This document shows positions 57,646 through 64,000 of a stretch of DNA of 64,000 bases, piece by piece. Position 1 is the first letter of the stretch; each line of letters opens with the position of its first letter. This stretch comes from Diphasiastrum complanatum (lineage: Eukaryota; Streptophyta; Lycopodiopsida; Lycopodiales; Lycopodiaceae). Location: the NCBI GenBank assembly GCA_029204225.1, contig CM055106.1, positions 5,654,361-5,718,360 of the forward strand, read 5' to 3'. A program made the translations under genes and the position numbers. Under the pieces are notes generated by a model, which was not told the DNA's origin, did not search any database, and saw only the letters and a program-made list of their open reading frames with translations.

Positions 57646-58678
57646 GGGAGTTTTGACAATCTACGAGTACAATTTTTGCGAGTTTCATTCTACCCATGAT
57701 TCACTAATTATGTAGCACATGGTGTGCCATATAATATTAACCACATTCTCTCTCTAATTACATGAAGATATTGACTATATGCAAAAATTTCAATGGATTT
57801 CAATGTGTCGATGTAAACAAACACGTCACTTGTGAGGACCTCAATGTGAGACAACTTTGGAAGTGAAATTGGTTGTCCCCACTCTATACTACTAATAATC
57901 CTCTCCATGTCTCTTGATAGGTGTCATGACAATCTCTTTTCTCTTATAGAATTGTCTATGCTTTCCTTTTTTTCTTTTTTGTCACATATTAAAATTGGCT
58001 TTTACTTTTCCAATACCACAAAAGGCTTTGATGCCATAGCATGAGGTGTTGTATCTATGTGATAATGCAAGTACCAAACTAGTCTATGTGACAATTCAGA
58101 TATCAAACCATCATTGTCCTGAACAATATCCACTTTTAAGGTATTACATTGTACTTTTGTGAATACATTACAAGTTTGATAGTTCAAATTATAAAATAGA
58201 AAGGTATTTTGACACATTTGAGAACCAAATAATATAAACACATTATTTTGGAATTTTTTTTGCAGCCTCCGAACATAGCACGCTGACGTGCTAAGTGAAA
58301 TAGCTAGAATATTTTTTTTGCAACCTTCGAAGATAGCATGCCAGTGTGCAAAGTGAAATAGGTTAAAAAAAAATTAGCCTCCAAAGGTAGCATGCCAACG
58401 TGCACAGTGAGACTTAAAAAAAATTTCTTTTTTTAGTTTCGCTGAGCATGTCAGCATGCCACCTTTGGATGCTAAAAAAAAAATTAATTTTAAAATTTTC
58501 CTAGTTTGGGATTCCATAATGGGATTTTTAACTATGCATCAAACCACAATTCTTAATAATAAACATTCAAGTAGTGATAGAAAAAAGGTAGCACACCATG
58601 TGCTATCTCTTTGTTGCATCATGGCAAGAAAGAAGTTCTCAAAACTCGCAAAGATTTACTCGCAAAAAGTCAAGGCCC
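57646..58678. mobile_element. TIR element with palindromic word array, long copy
   Basis: The left end GGGAGTTTTGACAATCTACGAG with TTTTTGCGAGTTTC and GTAGCACATGGTGTGC is matched in inverse order at the right end (GCACACCATGTGCTATC, AAAACTCGC, TTTACTCGC, AAGTCAAGGCCC). This gives imperfect inverted repeats of about 85 bp. GTTAAAA is found at both sides (57639-57645 and 58679-58685); a longer flank GGGTGGCCATTRGTCA is also repeated, so the true duplication is uncertain. Inside lies a tandem and inverted word array (58263-58472). A second copy is at 60751-61289. No transposase. Confidence 0.72.
58263..58472. repeat. Three tandem units and one inverted unit
   Basis: Units with CCTCCGAACATAGCACGCTGACGTGC and variants start at about 58264, 58321 and 58374, separated by A/T runs. 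A fourth in inverse orientation is at 58436-58472 (GCATGCCACCTTTGGATGC). The last two can pair into a hairpin with a stem of roughly 35 bases. Confidence 0.8.
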
Positions 58679-60039
58679 GTTAAAAGGGTGGCCATTAGTC
58701 ATTATTTAAGCAATTGTTGCACAAACCCCTTTTTGCCATTTAGGCAACTACTCCATAAAGAACAACAAATGGCCACATTATACCCTTTAGGCATATGTTG
58801 CAAAAAGGACAGACATTTGTATAATGTTCTGTACCTAATTCTTTTCACTATTTCCATCCCTTGAGCATCAATGCTTCTTGGTATTCCTAAACGCATTTTG
58901 ATATCCTTGAGCATTCATGAATTGGTAGCTACTTAAATCAAATTCAATGCAATAATTTTAATCAGTTGTGTGGCTTACCAGTCCAGATTTTGTTGTCATA
59001 TTTTCAAACTGGAACGCATTATGGATGCTTCTTGTAAGTCCTCCTAGAACTTAATATAGAGCACGTTTCTTTTAAAATTTTATAAGGACTATCATCCCAT
59101 GTATACTATTCATACCTTCCAAGATTAGCTCATACTCAACGAACTAATTATTGCACCTTGTCATATGTTGTGAAACACATGAGTTGATATATCATTTGTC
59201 AGATGCCTAATGTGTCATTACCAGTGGTGAGATTCTTCCCTTAAGGAGGAAGATCAAGTGTCGGGTAGTATAGCGATCTGGAGTTTGATCCAATGGAAAG
59301 CCTTAGAGATGGCCCTTTGCTTGCACTAGCTGCAAAAATACAAGGCATAAAAGAAATAGCATTTCCCATAACATAGCCACACTATTAACTTCAACCACAC
59401 CCAAATCCATATACCCACCTCCTAACTAGTTACCACACCCAAACAACATAAATCACCAAAAACTAGCTAATGATCAACACTAACATTTGTCAACTCAAAC
59501 CACTCTAAGGAAGCTGTAGTGATCCCACTTAAACAAAAGCAAAGTTAAAAACACAAAAGCAAGAATACTAAAGTAGCATTACACCAAAATAGAACACCAA
59601 AATAGAGCATTTGAGGATCCAAAATGACAACATTTGCTTATTCTACATTAAGGATACAATGATCAACTTGGGAAACCTTTAAAACCTTATAAGTTCTAAC
59701 TTGACTTTATATGATTTAAAAGTATAAGGTTCATCTTATAGCTTTTCAAAAATTGTTTTACTTGCCCTATGTTGACTAATTGGCACCACTAGTTGGGCTT
59801 ATACACACATGATGCCATACTTGGGCCTTTTGCTAGAGTTCTAAGGGTGGGTAAGATGCCATACTTGGGCTTTAATTATTTAAAAAATGTGATAACTTAA
59901 TACACCGTTCCATGTAAGGTGTGACTTCCATGAGTATCTTTGTGCTCCATTGAAATGCTCCTTGAGCCTTGTATTCTAAATCTCACAACCATTGATGTTG
60001 TAAACAAGTGATCAATCACAACGGTTGTTAATTCTTACT
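58679..60039. other. No gene recognised
   Basis: AT-rich sequence between the two TIR elements, with no assignable frame. Confidence 0.4.
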
Positions 60040-60220
60040 TCTGATCACTTTAACACTTGTTGCACTCACGTTGCATATGGTCAAACTTGCTACAATAACG
60101 GCACATATCTCTCTTTTTTCCTTGTCAAGATACACCACTCTTACTACATCACTTGATTCTTGTTGAATGTTGACAACATTTATGGGACCAGTGGAACATC
60201 TTGAGTTTGTCTTGATCAAT
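60040..60220 (-). pseudogene. Zinc-knuckle relic of a retroelement gag
   Basis: On the - strand, about 60107-60055 reads MCRYCSKFDHMQRECNKC, a full CX2CX4HX4C knuckle as in copia gag, followed by a stop. Upstream frames on the same strand (60764-60423) may be more of the same gag but are not recognisable. Confidence 0.5.
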
Positions 60221-60750
60221 TAGTAGCATCTTCACTCTAAAGTGTGCAAGTTGTCATTATAAAACTTTTTGAACATTTTCAATAAGTTCAAGCTTCTCAT
60301 TGTTGTAGCTTCTCTCCATGATGAGTTGCTAAATCATCCATCATATTGTTAATGGCTAGATTAACAGCTGGTACAAATGTTTTCCCATAATCTATGTCTA
60401 GTTGTTACATCATGTGATGATATTACATATTGATCGATTGTTCCATACTAATATTTATGAAGAATTCCTTACTAATATTCACAAAGACTAGCTTGTAGCG
60501 CCACCTTTGCAATGAGTCAAACGTCACAAAGGTATTAGATGTCTTATATGCATCAAGAAAACATATCATGTTGATTTCTTTTGCACACTTAATAAAAACA
60601 ACAATCCAATTTTTAACAACAGTAGACCAAAATTTAGCTCTCAACACTAGAGTCATTTTTAGCACACTTTTGTACGCATGCACACAAAATTGTGCATCAA
60701 ACCCATTCCCGCTTGCTAGAAAATAAGTAGGAAAAGATGTGTCAAAATTT

Positions 60751-61289
60751 GAGGGTTTTGACATTCTGCGAGTAAATTATCTGCAAGTTTTGCGAGTTTT
60801 CTTCGTATCTTGCTTGCAAAATTTCATAGCACATGGCATGATAGCAAATGTAGGTCGTTGGGACTTCTAGGAGGACCAAGTCCGGGGATAGGGCCTAATG
60901 CATTAGCTAGGTCCAGGGCTAGGAATCTCATGGCTAGGTAAAGCCCAACGCAAGAAACCGCAAGAAGGCTCGTTGTGGTTCCGTGCAGTCCAGCCATCGT
61001 AGGAAACTGCAAGGAGCCTTCTTGCAGTCCCTTGCAGTGGGCTGGACCACAAGGAGCCTCCTTGTGGTCCCTTGCGATGGCCCAAGGCACTGCAAGGACC
61101 CCATGTTTTTTAACATCAAAAAATTTTTATTTTGGGATTTCATTATGGGATTTTTAACTATGTGCCAAACCACAATTCTTATTAATAAACATCAAGTAGT
61201 GGCATAAAAAAGATAAGACGCCATGTGCTATCTTTGTATTGACTCATGGCAAGAAAGAAACTCGCAAAACTCATAAAATGCCAAGCCCC
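60751..61289. mobile_element. TIR element with palindromic word array, short copy
   Basis: 539 bp. It starts GAGGGTTTTGACATTCTGCGAG and ends AAACTCATAAAATGCCAAGCCCC, with inverted repeats of about 80 bp including TTTTGCGAGTTT and TAGCACATGGC. The 7-bp AAAATTT is present at both sides (60744-60750 and 61290-61296). The right 170 bp are closely similar to the long copy. The interior is different: an array of CAAGGAGCC and TTGCAGTCC words with perfect short hairpins (61045-61069, 11-bp stem; 61006-61028, 8-bp stem). Confidence 0.78.
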
Positions 61290-61296
61290 AAAATTT

Positions 61297-61658
61297 ACTT
61301 CTATCAATTCAATGTCAAGTATACTTGCTTATGCATCAAGATTAGAGATGGTAAAAAAAACCTAATTGAATTGACCAAAAAACGGTATAGAAGAGACTCC
61401 AAATTCTATACCTTGAAGGGCTTTTATGAACAGTAAAAAACAACAAATATGATTTGTACTACCATTTTTTGTATAAATGCATTTAAGCAATGGATTTATA
61501 GTGTGTTTCTGTTTTGTCATTTTTACATAGACACACATGTACTAAATTGTTGTAATGTTTAGCTCTAAATGATGCCTCTAGCTTTCCTAGTTCAAATTGT
61601 TAAACTACAATACTTTGGACCTTGAATGAGTCTAATAATGACTCACAAGAGTGACTGA
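61297..61658. other. No gene recognised
   Basis: AT-rich sequence without coding signal. Confidence 0.4.
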
Positions 61659-62035
61659 TGTGAAAATCATAAAGAGTTATCTATCATAGCTTTAGGGGTT
61701 TGATAAGTTTTCATGTCAAGCATCTGTGTGTAGGACTTTGATAGGGCCAAAATTGGTATAGATGGCAAAATGGTCAATTCCACATGTAAAGCCACAATTT
61801 GGCCAAAAGTAGTTTATGATGCAAACTCAAGCTAGTTAAGCTTGTGACACTTGTGTCGATGTAATTTGATGAGTGATCAAGTCAAAGTGTTGGCAACAGA
61901 CAAAGGGTCCAATCACAATTGAGAAATCCATATGAAGGGTCCAATAGAATTGCAAGATAGATGCATCACTCATCCAATAGGAGTAGAGAGGCCATGATCA
62001 GGGGTCCAATAGGAGGCAAGCATGAGATCTTCATA
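61659..62035 (+). repeat. Truncated LTR copy
   Basis: Homologous to the first half of the LTR at 48384-49125, starting TGTGAAAATC. Similarity ends near 62035, shortly before a GA tract. It is a partial solo LTR of the same family. Confidence 0.8.
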
Positions 62036-62076
62036 GAAGAGCTATCAAGCTATTAATTTGAAAAGCATCATATTTC

Positions 62077-62079
<3 letters not shown>

Positions 62080-62137
<58 letters not shown>

Positions 62138-62138
62138 A
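62080..62138. repeat. (GA)n microsatellite
   Basis: Uninterrupted GA run of about 59 bp. Confidence 0.93.
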
Positions 62139-62382
62139 CAATTTTCCTTTGTCACATAGCATACCATTAGTGCTCGTTACTATATGTTGCAGCAAATATC
62201 AAAAGCTGATGTGCAAATTCTAGGAGTTCTCTGCATATTTCTACAAAAAGCATAAAATTGAAATGATTCTGAGGCATGAAAAACTTGTATGCTCAGGGAA
62301 CAAATGAAACTCCAGCCATTGGCTTTGAAAACACAGGAATGAGCAAATATGTATGGGTGAAGCCCAGCCAAATAGGCATTGA

Positions 62383-62694
62383 TTATGTGAATGACTGCAA
62401 AATCCTCTCCGCTAGCTCCTGCGCAAATTTTCTTGCAGTTAAAAGTTCTATAGTGTTTAAATATAGTTTTAGATACATTGCATGTCTTATGTACTGCAAA
62501 ATTAAAACAAACATTTAGCGCTATACTGGGTTCCTGACAGCAAGAAATATAATTCAAGTACATACAGCTCATAATCTCAAACATAAACTTGGCAGTTAAT
62601 GGTTCAGGGCAATTACCTGCTTCCCAGAGGATAGAGTAGGCTCACCCCACTCAAAGGCCTTTACTTCAAGCTCTTCGAAACCCACTTCTCCAGC
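62383..62694 (-). CDS. Possible last two exons of an unidentified gene
   Basis: The - strand segment 62694-62617 is open (AGEVGFEELEVKAFEWGEPT, then LSSGKQ). It is bounded by a TAAATGCAG acceptor and a CAG|GTAATT donor. A second phase-0 piece, 62418-62383, follows a GCGCAG acceptor and reads ELAERILQSFT before TAA. Joined they give a 37-residue C-terminus with sense composition, a charged end and consistent phase. I do not recognise the family. Upstream exons may lie beyond the window or among repeats at 62.7-64 kb. No transcript evidence is available; it could be chance. Confidence 0.35.
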
Positions 62695-62754
62695 CTGCAT
62701 TTATTTAATATTTCAATAAGTGCATTTTTGCATGGAAGGGGAGGTCCATGCATT

Positions 62755-63126
62755 TAGAAAATGCACTTACCAACACAATCTATCCAACATTGAAAAAAGC
62801 CCTTCCAACCTGCCACCTTTTGGAGGCAACGACATAAAATGCATGAATTTGATTTAGATGAGAAGGTGGCACTTTTATTGTAGCCACTGTCCCTAGGGCA
62901 AATCAAGGAGCATGAGATACATGCTTGGCATCTTGACTTGCCCCACGGTGGCATCCTTCAATGCCCCCTAGGTATAGTTCACCTTCAATTTGAAAGGGTG
63001 GCAGACAACTTAAAGTGGCCTCCACCAATGAGAGTGCCTTGTTTGGGGCCCTCTCCACTTACAACTGTTTTATGTGAAACCTCCCTAAGGGTAGCCATTT
63101 ACAATTCCTAAGAAGTCGGAGACATG
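62755..63126. other. No gene recognised
   Basis: Mixed sequence with GGTGGC/GGAGGC words; the - strand frame 62954-62754 has no recognisable domain. A GTAAGT donor-like site on the - strand near 62768 could belong to the putative gene, but no acceptor was matched. Confidence 0.3.
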
Positions 63127-63141
63127 AAGAGAGAGAGGGAG

Positions 63142-63200
<59 letters not shown>
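63127..63200. repeat. (GA)n microsatellite
   Basis: GA-rich run with one or two interruptions, about 74 bp. Confidence 0.92.
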
Positions 63201-63204
<4 letters not shown>

Positions 63205-63318
63205 AAGCTTTATTAACGTCTTTTGGGCACCCGTGGGTGCATAAGACCAAAAAGAAATATGTACAAGCAATAGTGGGAGCATCATCCATAGGAGGACATG
63301 GCCGTAAAATGCTATAAA

Positions 63319-63605
63319 CTAGCTACAAATGAAAGTAGAACAAAGCAGAAGTGAAATAAGAGGCAAGTGCCGACTACATCTGGGCTTTTTCCGCGGTGGC
63401 ACAGGGATAGGAATCTCATCATCAGAGTCATTAGCATGTGCTCGAGTCCGAAAGAAGCCAGTGAGAAGCAGGTGCTGGGAGTCTAACCCCAGGTGATCTG
63501 GTACAAGCAGATGAGCCTGACGGAGAGTAAGCATCTCACGAACAAGAAGTCCCAAGCAACGAGCATCAGGATAGGAGACAAACCTGTGAAGTGTATGTGG
63601 GGCAT
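63319..63605 (-). CDS. Hypothetical - strand open frame, incomplete
   Basis: The - strand frame from about 63605 to the stop at 63319 is open for some 95 codons. It reads through FVSYPDARCLGLLVREMLTL and NDSDDEIPIPVPPRKKPRC, a mixed composition unlike the surrounding AT-rich DNA. The internal ATG is at 63555. AATAAA on the - strand near 63213 would be a suitable poly(A) signal. The 5' end runs into a (GA)n tract. No family recognised; it may be a host exon or a TE fragment. Confidence 0.3.
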
Positions 63606-63606
63606 C

Positions 63607-63608
<2 letters not shown>

Positions 63609-63658
<50 letters not shown>
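63609..63658. repeat. (GA)n microsatellite
   Basis: GA run of about 50 bp. Confidence 0.93.
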
Positions 63659-63660
<2 letters not shown>

Positions 63661-64000
63661 TTAGAAAACCGACTTGCAAAAACCAAGACAAGATTCCTAT
63701 TGTGATGAAACAATAGCCAAACACATGACAAGGTACACAAGTGATGAGAAACTCCAACTATGTCCCATTGCATATGAGCTAGGGCGTACTACATACTTAT
63801 AGATTTTGGTCTATGCCAAAAGCAAAAGCAAAAGCAATTGCCTAATTAATGTCTCTATATATGGTAAAAGCACCCAACATATAGCAAAACTTTTGTGCCA
63901 AATCAAGCACTAGAATCTCGAACTTGAGTCTAACTAAATTCTAACCTGACTTCACTAAATATAGATAAAGGCCTCTAGAATTAGCACGCGAGCATGACCC
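63659..64000. other. Window end, no gene recognised
   Basis: AT-rich sequence; no supported feature. Confidence 0.4.

Noticed and set aside
60824-61173. Several overlapping frames on both strands near 61 kb
   Set aside because: They arise from the palindromic CAAGGAGCC array of the TIR element, which stays open in many frames; no domain is visible.
62180-62584. 134-codon - strand frame as one gene
   Set aside because: Composition (Cys, Phe and His rich, no domain) looks random, and a short spliced exon in another frame fits better.

Overview
This is a stretch of nuclear DNA from a land plant with a large, repeat-rich genome. The evidence is a spliced plant ceramide synthase gene with very long introns, a plastid-type peroxiredoxin gene, many nested Ty1/copia retrotransposons primed by initiator tRNA-Met, LINE relics, and long (CT)n/(GA)n tracts. 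Giant TE-filled introns and low gene density would suit a fern or a similar non-seed plant, but this is inference and the species cannot be fixed from sequence alone.

Two host genes are well supported. A LAG1/LOH ceramide synthase lies on the + strand in six exons (4971-5090, 21546-21760, 26470-26625, 26779-26964, 27067-27278, 27406-27422). They splice in phase to 301 codons. Intron 1 is 16.4 kb and intron 2 is 4.7 kb. An intronless type II peroxiredoxin with a plastid-type presequence lies on the - strand (35880-35092). A third, unidentified gene may end on the - strand near 62383-62694.

Layout: 1-4970 holds Ty3/gypsy-like relics and CT tracts. Intron 1 (5091-21545) holds a young copia element (9124-14536) inserted into an older, internally deleted copia element (8183-15501), each with a perfect 5-bp target duplication. 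Further along it holds a LINE ORF1-like relic and a decayed copia on the - strand (16354-20151). Introns 1 and 2 carry two GC-rich elements in opposite orientation on either side of exon 2. Region 27.4-34.9 kb is mostly non-coding relics plus a LINE reverse transcriptase relic. Region 36-54 kb is a stack of copia elements: an LTR pair at 39153/44510 enclosing oppositely oriented pol halves, a - strand copia whose primer-binding site region is invaded by a tiny tRNA-like SINE, and a + strand copia at 47186-54023 with another element's LTR in its gag. Region 54-64 kb is gene-poor and carries two copies of a terminal-inverted-repeat element with palindromic word arrays.

The most interesting unexplained signal is a class of short non-coding elements whose interiors or arms are arrays of a short repeated word and its reverse complement (GGACGCG, GTTCCGGAAC, GAACCGT, CAAGGAGCC and others). 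At least four such families occur here. Several have terminal inverted repeats and 7-9 bp target duplications, and one pair flanks a coding exon.
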